DNA of 64,000 bases from Amycolatopsis thermoflava N1165 (lineage in GTDB: Bacteria; Actinomycetota; Actinomycetes; Mycobacteriales; Pseudonocardiaceae), in the NCBI RefSeq assembly GCF_000473265.1, contig NZ_KI421511.1, positions 8,146,151 to 8,210,150 on the forward strand, written 5' to 3'. This document shows positions 42,651-50,364 of the stretch, piece by piece. Numbering within the stretch: the first letter of the stretch is position 1; each line of letters starts with the position of its first letter. A program made the position numbers and the translations under genes. The notes beneath the pieces were generated by a model. It saw nothing but the letters and a program-made list of their open reading frames with translations. It was not told the DNA's origin and ran no database searches.

Positions 42651-43934
42651 ATGACCACCACGGACCGGGCGATGGTGCTCGCGGGGCTCGGCGAACTCCT
42701 GCCGGGACTGGAGGAGCTCTACCTCGACCTGCACCGCAACCCCGAGCTGTCGTTCGCCGAGCACCGCACCGCCGGGAAGCTCGCGGACCGGTTGCGCGAG
42801 GCCGGTTACGAGGTGCACACCGGCATCGGCGGGACCGGCGTGGCGGGGGTGCTGCGCAACGGGGACGGCCCGGTCGTGATGCTGCGCGCGGACATCGACG
42901 CGCTGCCGGTGGCCGAGAAGACCGGCCTGCCCTACGCCAGCGAGGTGCGTGCGCCGAACCCGGACGGCGACGAGGTCCCGGTGATGCACGCGTGCGGCCA
43001 CGACATGCACGCCACCTGGCTGGACGGCGCGGCGCGGCTGCTCGCCGGCGGCCGGGACGGCTGGCGGGGCACCGTCATCGTGGTCTACCAGCCGGGGGAG
43101 GAGGTCGGCGAGGGCGCGGAGACGATGGTGCGCGACGGCCTGTTCGACCTCGTCGGCACGCCCGCGGTGGTGCTGGGCCAGCACGTCGTCCCCGGCCCGG
43201 CGGGCTGGGTGCTGACGCGGCCCGGCGTGCTGATGGCGGCCACCGACTCGCTGCGGATCGTGCTGCACGGCCGCGGCGGGCACGGCTCCCGGCCGGAGAC
43301 GACCGTCGACCCGGCGGTGCTGGCCGCGTCGGTCGTGATGCGGCTGCAGACGATCGTGTCCCGCGAGATCGCGGCGACCGAGCAGGCCGTGGTGACCGTC
43401 GGGTCGATGCACGTCGGCACCGCGGCCAACGTCATCGCCGAGGAAGCGGTGCTCGAGGTCAACGTCCGCACCTTCGACGAGCAGGTCCGGCAGCGGGTGC
43501 TCGGCGCGATCGAGCGCATCGTCCAGGGCGAGGCGGCCGCGGCGGGCGCGCCACGGCCGCCGGAGATCACGCCGATCGCGACCTTCCCGGTCACCAGCAA
43601 CGACGAGGGCGCGAACCGCACGCTCACCGAGGCGTTCACGGCGCACTTCGGCGCCGACCGGACCATCGAGGCGCCGCTGGTCACCGGTAGCGAGGACTTC
43701 GGCGAGTTCGGCAGGGCGGCCGGGGCGCAGTCGGTCTTCTGGCTGGTCGGTGGCCTTGACCAGGACTTCGTGCTCACCGCGATGGCCGAGGGCCGGTTCG
43801 AGCGGGACGTCCCGTCGAACCACTCGCCGCGGTTCGCGCCGGTGCTGCACCCGACGCTGCGGACCGGGGTGGAGACGCTGGTCGTGGCCGCGCTCACGTT
43901 TTTGTCGGTGGGTGGTGGCAGGCTCGGGACATGA
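42651..43934 (+). CDS. M20D family amidohydrolase
   Basis: A 427-residue metallopeptidase-fold amidohydrolase. Motifs are LHRNPELSFAEHRTAGKLAD, MLRADIDALPV, HACGHDMHATWLDGAARLLA, YQPGEEVGEGAETMVRDGLF, GQHVVPG and NHSPRFAPVLHP. It is related to the enzyme at 9411 but in a different neighbourhood. Its ATG lies 49 bases from the divergent methyltransferase start. The DinB gene overlaps its stop by four bases (ATGA), so the two are coupled. Confidence 0.88.
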   Translation: MTTTDRAMVLAGLGELLPGLEELYLDLHRNPELSFAEHRTAGKLADRLREAGYEVHTGIGGTGVAGVLRNGDGPVVMLRADIDALPVAEKTGLPYASEVRAPNPDGDEVPVMHACGHDMHATWLDGAARLLAGGRDGWRGTVIVVYQPGEEVGEGAETMVRDGLFDLVGTPAVVLGQHVVPGPAGWVLTRPGVLMAATDSLRIVLHGRGGHGSRPETTVDPAVLAASVVMRLQTIVSREIAATEQAVVTVGSMHVGTAANVIAEEAVLEVNVRTFDEQVRQRVLGAIERIVQGEAAAAGAPRPPEITPIATFPVTSNDEGANRTLTEAFTAHFGADRTIEAPLVTGSEDFGEFGRAAGAQSVFWLVGGLDQDFVLTAMAEGRFERDVPSNHSPRFAPVLHPTLRTGVETLVVAALTFLSVGGGRLGT

Positions 43935-44485
43935 CCGGAAGCGCCCCGATCCCCGCCGCCAACTTCGCCCAGCCGTGGGCGGACGACACGCGCCCGCCCC
44001 TGCCCAAGACCGGTGACGAGCGCGAGATCCTCACCGCCTACCTCGACTGGCACCGGCGGACCTTCGAGCTCAAGTGCGCGGACGTGGCGCCGGACCGCCT
44101 GTCCGAGAAGCTGATCCCGCCCTCCGGCCTGACCCTGCACGGCCTGGCGCGCCACCTCGCCGGCGTCGAGCGGTGGTGGTTCCGCATCCAGTTCCGCGGC
44201 GAGGACGTGCCGGTCCTGTACTACTCCGACGACGACCCGGAACAGGACTTCGAGCGCCTGGACGGCGATCCGGCGGAGGCGCTGGCGGTGTGGCGCGCCG
44301 AGTGCGAGGCCTCCCGGCGGATCGTCGCCGATGCGCCGTCGCTGGACGTCACGGGCGTGCACCAGGCCTCCGGTGAGCCGATCTCGTTGCGGCGGATCAT
44401 CGTGCACATGCTCGCCGAGTACGCCCGGCACAACGGGCACGCCGACCTGCTGCGCGAACGGATCGACGGCAGGACCGGGCACTGA
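43931..44485 (+). CDS. DinB family protein (DUF664)
   Basis: A 184-residue four-helix-bundle protein of the DinB/DUF664 type. The family metal-binding histidines are in LHGLARHLAGVERWWFRI and HMLAEYARHNGHADLLRERI. Members are thiol S-transferases that use mycothiol or bacillithiol, or metal-dependent hydrolases; actinobacterial context favours mycothiol, but this is inferred. It sits between two M20 peptidase genes on the same strand and overlaps the first by four bases. Confidence 0.88.
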   Translation: MTGSAPIPAANFAQPWADDTRPPLPKTGDEREILTAYLDWHRRTFELKCADVAPDRLSEKLIPPSGLTLHGLARHLAGVERWWFRIQFRGEDVPVLYYSDDDPEQDFERLDGDPAEALAVWRAECEASRRIVADAPSLDVTGVHQASGEPISLRRIIVHMLAEYARHNGHADLLRERIDGRTGH

Positions 44486-44495
44486 GGAGGGGAAC

Positions 44496-45596
44496 GTGAC
44501 CGACGCACTCGCACTCACCCGCGCGCTGACCGCGGTCGACACGGTGGGCCACGCGGAGAGCGCGGCGCTGGAGGTCGTGGCGCCGCTGCTGCGGGACGCG
44601 GGGTTCCGCCTCGAGGTCTTCGAGCACGAACCCGGCCGCGGCACACTGGTCGCCGAATGGGAGACCGGGCACGACGTGCCGCCGCTGTGCCTGTCCGGGC
44701 ACGTCGACACGGTGCCGCTGGGCGGCGCGCCGTGGCAGTGCGACCCGTTCGCCGGGGAGACCGACGGCGATCGCGTGTACGGGCGCGGCGTGAGCGACAT
44801 GAAGGCCGGGGTGGCGGCGATCGTGACGGCCGCCGTCACGGTCGCGCGGTCCCGGCCGCGGCGGGCCGGGCTGCGGCTCGTGCTGACAGCGGCGGAGGAG
44901 ACGGGGTCGCAGGGCGCGCGGTTCGTGGCGGACCGGCTGGGGCCGAGCGGTCCGCTGGTCATCACCGAGCCGACCGCGAACGCGGCGTTCCACGGGCACA
45001 AGGGCGCGCTGTGGCTGGAGGCGCTCGCCACCGGGGTGACCGCGCACGGGTCGATGCCGCACCTGGGGGACAACGCGGTCGTCAAGCTGGCCGCGGCGGT
45101 GTCCAGGCTGGCGGAGTACCGGTTCGGGGTGGAGCCGCACCCGGTGATGGGGCCGCCGACGCTGAACGTGGGCACCTTCACCGGCGGGTTGAACACGAAC
45201 TCGGTGCCCGACCGCGCGGTGGCGACGGTGGACGTGCGGACGGTGGCGGGGCAGGACCACGCGGCGTTGCTGGAGTCGCTGGCCGCGGTCGCGGGGGTCG
45301 AGGTGCGCCCGCTGATCGACCTGCCGCCGGTGTGGACCGATCCGGGCGACGAGTGGGCGGCCGCGGCGGCCGAGATCGTCCGGGAGGTCACCGGCGCGGG
45401 CGGGGAGGTGGCGACGGCGACGTACTTCACCGACGCGTCCGTGCTGACCCCCGCGCTGGGCGGGGTGCCGACGCTGATCTGCGGGCCGGGCCAGCCGGAG
45501 CAGGCGCATGTCACCGACGAGTGGTGCTCCATCACCCGGCTGGCGGAGTCGGTCGAGATCCTCACGCGCGTGTGTGCCGGGTGGTGCGGGATTTAA
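44496..45596 (+). CDS. M20 family ArgE/DapE-type deacylase
   Basis: A 366-residue zinc hydrolase. The metal and catalytic motifs are LSGHVDTVPLGG, YGRGVSDMKAGVAA, TAAEETGSQGARF and HKGALWLEALATGVTAHGSM. This pattern is the ArgE/DapE/CPG2 branch, distinct from the M20D genes upstream. Substrate unknown. The GTG start has GAGGAGGGG at 5 bases and lies 10 bases after the DinB stop, so the M20-DinB-M20 genes form one transcription unit. Confidence 0.87.
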   Translation: MTDALALTRALTAVDTVGHAESAALEVVAPLLRDAGFRLEVFEHEPGRGTLVAEWETGHDVPPLCLSGHVDTVPLGGAPWQCDPFAGETDGDRVYGRGVSDMKAGVAAIVTAAVTVARSRPRRAGLRLVLTAAEETGSQGARFVADRLGPSGPLVITEPTANAAFHGHKGALWLEALATGVTAHGSMPHLGDNAVVKLAAAVSRLAEYRFGVEPHPVMGPPTLNVGTFTGGLNTNSVPDRAVATVDVRTVAGQDHAALLESLAAVAGVEVRPLIDLPPVWTDPGDEWAAAAAEIVREVTGAGGEVATATYFTDASVLTPALGGVPTLICGPGQPEQAHVTDEWCSITRLAESVEILTRVCAGWCGI

Positions 45597-45659
45597 CGCC
45601 ACCCGAGTATCGCCGGGGAGGGGGAAGTGGCAGCATGGAGGGCACAGGAGGTGGTCGCG

Positions 45660-45986
45660 GTGAACAGGTCCCCCCGGGGCACCGGCGACGAGGACGCCCC
45701 CGTTCTCATCACCGAGGCCGCCCCGTCCTACGAAGACGAGCACGCGGCGCGCAAGCGCAAGTACATGCTCATGATGGGCATGCGGTTCCCGTGCCTGGTA
45801 CTGGCCGGGATCTTCTACCACACGTGGTGGCTGGCGCTGCTGTTCATCGTCATCTCGATCCCGCTGCCGTGGGTCGCGGTGCTGATCGCCAACGACCGCC
45901 CGCCGCGCAAGTCGGAGAAGGTCAACCGCTACCAGCGCAACGCGAAGGCCATCGAGCACCGCGAACACCGCATCATCGACGGCTGA
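45660..45986 (+). CDS. DUF3099 membrane protein
   Basis: A 108-residue actinobacterial protein of the DUF3099 family. After the conserved VLITEAAPSYEDEHAARKRK segment come two membrane helices (RFPCLVLAGIFYHTWWLALL and IVISIPLPWVAVLIA) and a basic tail ending HREHRIIDG. Function unknown. The GTG after AGGAGG was preferred; a GTG 11 codons upstream would also be in frame. Confidence 0.85.
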   Translation: MNRSPRGTGDEDAPVLITEAAPSYEDEHAARKRKYMLMMGMRFPCLVLAGIFYHTWWLALLFIVISIPLPWVAVLIANDRPPRKSEKVNRYQRNAKAIEHREHRIIDG

Positions 45987-45987
45987 C

Positions 45988-46078
45988 CCCCCGCGAGTCC
46001 CACGTTCGGCCGTCCGGGCTTCGGATGGGTACGAGCCGCACGCAGGACTCCCGGGGCTGAGCGGGGGACTCGCGGGGG
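45988..46078. repeat. 14-bp inverted repeat flanking a spacer between convergent genes
   Basis: CCCCCGCGAGTCCC (45988-46001) and GGGACTCGCGGGGG (46065-46078) are perfect inverted copies separated by 63 bases, filling the space between the DUF3099 and kinase genes. It may serve as a terminator or be a copy of an interspersed repeat, since the same GGGACTCGCG core recurs near 62190. Confidence 0.65.
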
Positions 46079-46082
46079 CGGG

Positions 46083-46949
46083 TCAGGGCTGAGCGCCGAC
46101 CTTGGTGACCGCCCGCGCGCCCAGCCGCACACCGGACCGCAGGACGTCCACAGTGGACTCCCCGCGGAGCCAGGCCGCCAGCACGCCCGCGTCGAACGCG
46201 TCGCCCGCGCCGGTGGAGTCCACGCACTCCGCCTCCTCCGCGGGCACGCTCACCTCACCGTCCGCGGACACCCACGTCGCGCCGTCCAGACCTGCCGTCA
46301 CCACCACCGCGCCGACGTCGTCCAGCAGAGCCTTCGCCGCCGACGGCGCCGCCGAGCCGGTCAGCGCCAGCAGCTCCTCCGTGTTGGGCAGCAACAGGTC
46401 CGTGCCACGCACGTCCGCCAGGAACGCCCGCGGATCCGTGATCAACGCGGCCGCCTGCGGGTCCACCGACGTGGTCAGCCCGGCCGCCTTCGCCGCCGCC
46501 AGCGCGGCCAGCCCCGCGGGCCGCGACGACGGGTCGAGCAGCACGTACCCGGACAGGTGCAGGTGGTCCGCGCCGTCCAGCACCGCCGGGTCGATGTCCG
46601 CAGGCGCGAACCGCGCCATCGCGCCCCGGTCCGGCAGCATGCTCCGCTGACCCGAACCGTCCACCAGCACCACGACCACGCAGGTCGGCGCCTCACCATC
46701 GACCGCGAACGCGCACGACACGCCCGCCGCCTCCAGTTCGGCCCGCACCGTGCGCCCGCCGGCGTCGTCGCCGACCCGTGCGACCAGCGTGGTCTCCACG
46801 CCGGCCTCGGCCAGCCACACCGCCGTGTTCGCGCCCGCGCCGCCGCCGGCCAGCCACACCCGCGACCGCGAATCGCCGCCGTGGACGATCGGTCCCTCGT
46901 GCCGGGCCACGACGTCCAGCCCGGCGTCCCCGACCACGACGACCTTCAC
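46083..46949 (-). CDS. PfkB family sugar kinase, probable pseudouridine kinase
   Basis: A 288-residue ribokinase-type kinase. GGGAGANTAVWLAEAG near 35-50 is the first PfkB signature and DSTGAGDAFDAGVLAAWL near 240 the second, with the catalytic aspartate in GAGD. It overlaps the upstream psuG stop by four bases (GTGA), which points to phosphorylation of pseudouridine as substrate supply for PsuG. Another nucleoside or sugar is possible because PfkB specificity is hard to read. Confidence 0.82.
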   Translation of the reverse strand: MKVVVVGDAGLDVVARHEGPIVHGGDSRSRVWLAGGGAGANTAVWLAEAGVETTLVARVGDDAGGRTVRAELEAAGVSCAFAVDGEAPTCVVVVLVDGSGQRSMLPDRGAMARFAPADIDPAVLDGADHLHLSGYVLLDPSSRPAGLAALAAAKAAGLTTSVDPQAAALITDPRAFLADVRGTDLLLPNTEELLALTGSAAPSAAKALLDDVGAVVVTAGLDGATWVSADGEVSVPAEEAECVDSTGAGDAFDAGVLAAWLRGESTVDVLRSGVRLGARAVTKVGAQP

Positions 46950-47851
46950 GCGAGCTCCACCGCGACCTCGGCCGCGACCCGCGCGTTGGACACCACCAGT
47001 TCCTCGTTCGCGTCCAGGCTCACCCCGCCGCTCGCGGTGTGGAAGTGCTCCAGCAGCACGGGCGTGACTTCCTTGCCGTGCACGCCGCGCGACTCCAGCA
47101 GCGCCAGCCCCTCGGCCAGCAGCCGGTCGTGCAGCTCGGCGTCCATCTCCGCCTCGGCCGGGATCGGGTTGGCCAGCAGCACCCCCGACGACGAGTACTG
47201 CCGGTGCGCGGCGACGACGGCCGCGGCCGCGACCGGGTCGTCGACCCGCCACGGCACCTCGAAGCCGGAGGTCCGCCGGTAGAACGCGGGGAACTCGCCG
47301 GTCCGGTACCCCAGCACCGGCACCGAGTTCGTCTCCAGCACCTCCAGGGTGGCGGCGATGTCCAGCACCGACTTCACCCCCGAGCACACCACGAGCACCG
47401 GCACCCGCGCCAGCACGCCGAGGTCCGCCGAGATGTCCCAGGACTCGGCCGCCCCGAGGTGCACACCGCCCAGCCCGCCGGTGGCGAACACGCCGATCCC
47501 GGCCGCGTGCGCGAGCGCCGAGGTGCTCGCCACCGTCGTCGCGCCCGAGCGGCCGAGGCCGATCGCGGGCCCCAGGTCACGCAGGGACAGCTTGTCCAGC
47601 CCGGCGTCCGGCGCGCACACGCGTTCCAGCTGTGCGCGGGACAGGCCGGCGTACGCGACGCCGTCGAGCACCGCGATGGTGGCCGGCACCGCGCCGGCCT
47701 TCCGGACGGTCTCCTCCAGCCGGTTCGCGACCGCGAGGTTGCGGCCGGGAGGCAGGCCGTGGGACAGGATCGTGCTTTCGAGCGCGACGACCGCGCGGCC
47801 GCTGTGAACGGCGTCGGCGACCTCGTCGGCCAGCGATATCGGGGGTGTCAC
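46946..47851 (-). CDS. psuG: Pseudouridine-5'-phosphate glycosidase PsuG
   Basis: Cleaves the C-C glycosidic bond of pseudouridine 5'-phosphate to uracil and ribose 5-phosphate. The 301-residue protein has VALESTILSHGLP (Glu25), LDKLSLRDLGPAI (Lys87) and VVCSGVKSVLDIAATLE (Lys160), matching Glu31, Lys93 and Lys166 of E. coli PsuG with a constant offset of six. The kinase gene overlaps its 3' end, completing the salvage pair. It starts with GTG. Confidence 0.94.
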   Translation of the reverse strand: MTPPISLADEVADAVHSGRAVVALESTILSHGLPPGRNLAVANRLEETVRKAGAVPATIAVLDGVAYAGLSRAQLERVCAPDAGLDKLSLRDLGPAIGLGRSGATTVASTSALAHAAGIGVFATGGLGGVHLGAAESWDISADLGVLARVPVLVVCSGVKSVLDIAATLEVLETNSVPVLGYRTGEFPAFYRRTSGFEVPWRVDDPVAAAAVVAAHRQYSSSGVLLANPIPAEAEMDAELHDRLLAEGLALLESRGVHGKEVTPVLLEHFHTASGGVSLDANEELVVSNARVAAEVAVELA

Positions 47852-47863
47852 GAGGGACCATCT

Positions 47864-48373
47864 TCACCGACGGTCCGGCGTGAAGTCCCAGCGGGTGGGC
47901 GAGCCGCCGAAGTCGCGCTCGTCCAGCCCGAACACCCACCGCGGGCGGACCCGCACGGTCGCGTTGACGCCGGGGTCGAGGAAGGCCATGCCGTAATCGG
48001 TGCGGTACTTGGCGTTCACCGCGTCCAGGAACGCCCGCACGGACACCGTGTCCCGCACCACCTTGGCGACACCCTCGAGCACCACCGGGTTGAGCGCGTC
48101 GTCCGTCGAGATCGTGACGGCCGGGTTGGCGAGCAGGTTGCGGACCTTCCGCGCGCCGCGCGACGAGGAGAACCACAGCGCCTCGTCGTGCCACACCGCC
48201 CACACCGGCATCAGGTGCGGGCGGCCGTCCGGCCACACGGTCGCGACCCAGTAGTCGTGCGAGTCCCGTAGCCGCTTCTCCGCCCACGACCAGGGCAGCA
48301 GTCCCGTCCCCTGATCGGCGGGCAAGGTGCCGTAACCGGGCATGTGCGGGCGGGTGGCGCGGGGAACGGCCAT
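47864..48373 (-). CDS. Pyridoxamine 5'-phosphate oxidase family protein
   Basis: A 169-residue PPOX-class flavoprotein, different from the one at 17615. Core strands are DYWVATVWPDGRPHLMPVWA, LWFSSSRGARKVRNLLANPA and VVLEGVAKVVRD; this is the actinobacterial F420/FMN-binding subfamily, often annotated as general stress or nitroreductase-like. Cofactor and substrate unknown. It ends 12 bases before the psuG start on the same strand, so these three genes may be co-transcribed. Confidence 0.82.
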   Translation of the reverse strand: MAVPRATRPHMPGYGTLPADQGTGLLPWSWAEKRLRDSHDYWVATVWPDGRPHLMPVWAVWHDEALWFSSSRGARKVRNLLANPAVTISTDDALNPVVLEGVAKVVRDTVSVRAFLDAVNAKYRTDYGMAFLDPGVNATVRVRPRWVFGLDERDFGGSPTRWDFTPDRR

Positions 48374-48389
48374 CGGCGGAGCCCTCCCT

Positions 48390-48770
48390 TCACCCCAGAT
48401 ACTGCGCCACGCCCTCCCCGAAGGACCAGTCCACCGGCTGGTTCTCGGTCACGCTGACGAACACGTTCCGCGGCTCGATCCCGGCCCGTTCGGACGCCAG
48501 TTCCGCGATCCGCGCGTAGAGCGCCTTCTTCTGCGCGTAGGTGCGGCCCACCCGCATCGTGATGCTGACGAACACCACGCCGTCGTCCCGGCGGATGCCC
48601 AGGTAGCCGGGGTCGTAGCGGAGGTGGCCGTCGGAGCGGGTGAGGATCTGGAAGAAGTCGTCCCGCGGCACGTCGATCGTCTCGGTCATGGCCTGGTGGA
48701 CCGCGTCCCCGAGCGCGGTCAGGGTGGCGTCGTCGTGCGCGGGCAGGGCGTCGATGCGTACGAGTGGCAT
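48390..48770 (-). CDS. Tautomerase family protein
   Basis: A 126-residue 4-oxalocrotonate tautomerase-like protein. The preferred ATG gives MPLVRIDALP, so Met removal exposes the N-terminal catalytic proline needed by this family, which decides the start against an ATG five codons upstream. RDDFFQILTRSDGHL and VFVSITMRVGRTYAQKKALY follow the family pattern. Substrate unknown. It lies 16 bases before the PPOX gene on the same strand and divergent from the DUF3039 gene. Confidence 0.82.
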   Translation of the reverse strand: MPLVRIDALPAHDDATLTALGDAVHQAMTETIDVPRDDFFQILTRSDGHLRYDPGYLGIRRDDGVVFVSITMRVGRTYAQKKALYARIAELASERAGIEPRNVFVSVTENQPVDWSFGEGVAQYLG

Positions 48771-48845
48771 GCGACCACCGTACATACCAGTAGGTACAGA
48801 AGGCCAGAGTGTCGGTCACGACAGGTACTGCGGCAAAATGGGCAC

Positions 48846-49100
48846 ATGAGCACCCAGACGCTGCCCGAGGTCGATACACGCCCGGAGACCACCGACGAGA
48901 CCGACAGCGATCAGCCGAAGGTCTTCCACTACGTGCGCAAGGACAAGATCGCCGAGAGCGCGGTCATGGGCACGTACGTGGTGGCGCTGTGCGGTGAGGT
49001 CTTCCCGGTCACCCGCTCGCCCAAGCCCGGCTCGCCCGTGTGCCCGGCCTGCAAGGAGATCTACGAGGGCTTGCGCCCCGGCCCCGACGGCGAGGACTGA
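48846..49100 (+). CDS. DUF3039 protein
   Basis: An 84-residue protein of the actinobacterial DUF3039 family, equivalent to M. tuberculosis Rv2708c. Conserved parts are FHYVRKDKIAESAVMGTYVV, LCGEVFPVTRSPKPGSPVCP and CPACKEIYEGL, with three cysteines that could bind zinc. Function unknown. As in mycobacteria it neighbours a YihY-type gene, here on the opposite strand with a 40-base 3' overlap. Confidence 0.9.
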   Translation: MSTQTLPEVDTRPETTDETDSDQPKVFHYVRKDKIAESAVMGTYVVALCGEVFPVTRSPKPGSPVCPACKEIYEGLRPGPDGED

Positions 49101-50152
49101 TCCGCCAGGTCGTCCTCCCCGGCCGCGGGAGCTTCCTCCTGCTTGCGTGGCTTCCGCAACGGCTGCGTGGTGCGCTCCCACAGTGACGGCGACTCCGCAC
49201 GCAGCCGTTCCTTGGCGCGCTCCATCTCCAGCCGCCGCCACCTGCGGCGCTGGCGGCGCGTCATCTTCGCGGGCCAGAGCTCCTGGATCGCGGCGTTGAA
49301 GTAGGCGCCGCCGACGATGGCCATCCCGATGAAGAACGTGAACAGCAGGAACGCGATCGGCGTGGCCAGGGCGCCATAGGTGTAGCCGGTGCTGGTGATC
49401 CACGACAGGTAGACGCGCAGGCCGACACTCGCGAGCAGGAAGATCACCATCGCCAGCACCGCGCCGGGCAGCCCGCGGTGCCACGGCAGCCGGCGCGGCA
49501 GGGCCAGCTTGTACAGCGTCGCCACGGCCAGGACCAGCAGCACCCCGATCACCGGGTAGTACAGCCAGCTGATCCACGTGGTGATCGTCGGCGCCCAGCC
49601 GTCGGGCAGGAAGTCGATCAGGACGTCGGGTCCGATCGCGATGATCGGCAGGCCGACCACCAGCAGCACCAGGCTCGCCAGGTACAGCAGCAGCGCGTAG
49701 ATCCGCTGCCAGACCTCGTTGCGCACGCCGTACTGGTCGTGCGCCACGGTGATCGCGTCGACGAACGACGACATCGCCGACGAGCCCGCCCACAGCGAGA
49801 TCAGGAAGCCGACCGAGACGATCTCGCCCTTGCCGATGGTCAGGATGTCGTCGACCGTGGGCTCGATGATCTGGCTCACCACGTTGCCGCTGAAGATCTT
49901 GTCCGCGAACGTGATGATCCGGTCGTGCACCGCGGTGACGAAGCCCTGGCCGAACCAGTCGCCCATGAAGCCGAGGCTGCCGAGCAGCCCGAGCAGCAGC
50001 GGCGGCAGCGACAGCGTCTGCCAGAACGCCGCCTCCGCGGACTCGGAGAAGATGTTGCCGTCCCACGCCTTGTTCAGCGTGCGCCCGAGCAGGCGCGCCG
50101 GACCCTTGCGGCGGGCGGCGCCATCGGGCGTCTCGTCGGACGGTGAACTCAT
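49061..50152 (-). CDS. YihY/BrkB family inner-membrane protein
   Basis: A 363-residue integral membrane protein with six or so hydrophobic segments (for example LPPLLLGLLGSLGFMGDWFG, YALLLYLASLVLLVVGLPII and IAFLLFTFFIGMAIVGGAYF). GLPGAVLAMVIFLLASVGLR and YGALATPIAFLLF are YihY/virulence-factor-BrkB signatures. The basic C-terminal tail (MTRRQRRRWRRLEMERAKER) is cytoplasmic. Function unknown, probably transport or envelope-related; M. tuberculosis Rv2707 is the counterpart by neighbourhood. Confidence 0.88.
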   Translation of the reverse strand: MSSPSDETPDGAARRKGPARLLGRTLNKAWDGNIFSESAEAAFWQTLSLPPLLLGLLGSLGFMGDWFGQGFVTAVHDRIITFADKIFSGNVVSQIIEPTVDDILTIGKGEIVSVGFLISLWAGSSAMSSFVDAITVAHDQYGVRNEVWQRIYALLLYLASLVLLVVGLPIIAIGPDVLIDFLPDGWAPTITTWISWLYYPVIGVLLVLAVATLYKLALPRRLPWHRGLPGAVLAMVIFLLASVGLRVYLSWITSTGYTYGALATPIAFLLFTFFIGMAIVGGAYFNAAIQELWPAKMTRRQRRRWRRLEMERAKERLRAESPSLWERTTQPLRKPRKQEEAPAAGEDDLADQSSPSGPGRKPS

Positions 50153-50364
50153 GTCAGCCCCAAGCATGGCGGAATCGGCGCGATTTGGCTTGTCAAGACC
50201 TGTGGCGTGTTCAACTCCGCCGTGCCGTTCGCGGCCCTTGTCGGTGGGGACGGGTAATCTCCGATGAGCCGCCCTCACCCCCGTCCGGCATCGCGGCCGG
50301 GCAGTTCCGTGGGGGCATTCGCATGTCGCGTTCCATCGTCGGCGAGAGGAGGGGGAGGAATCCC

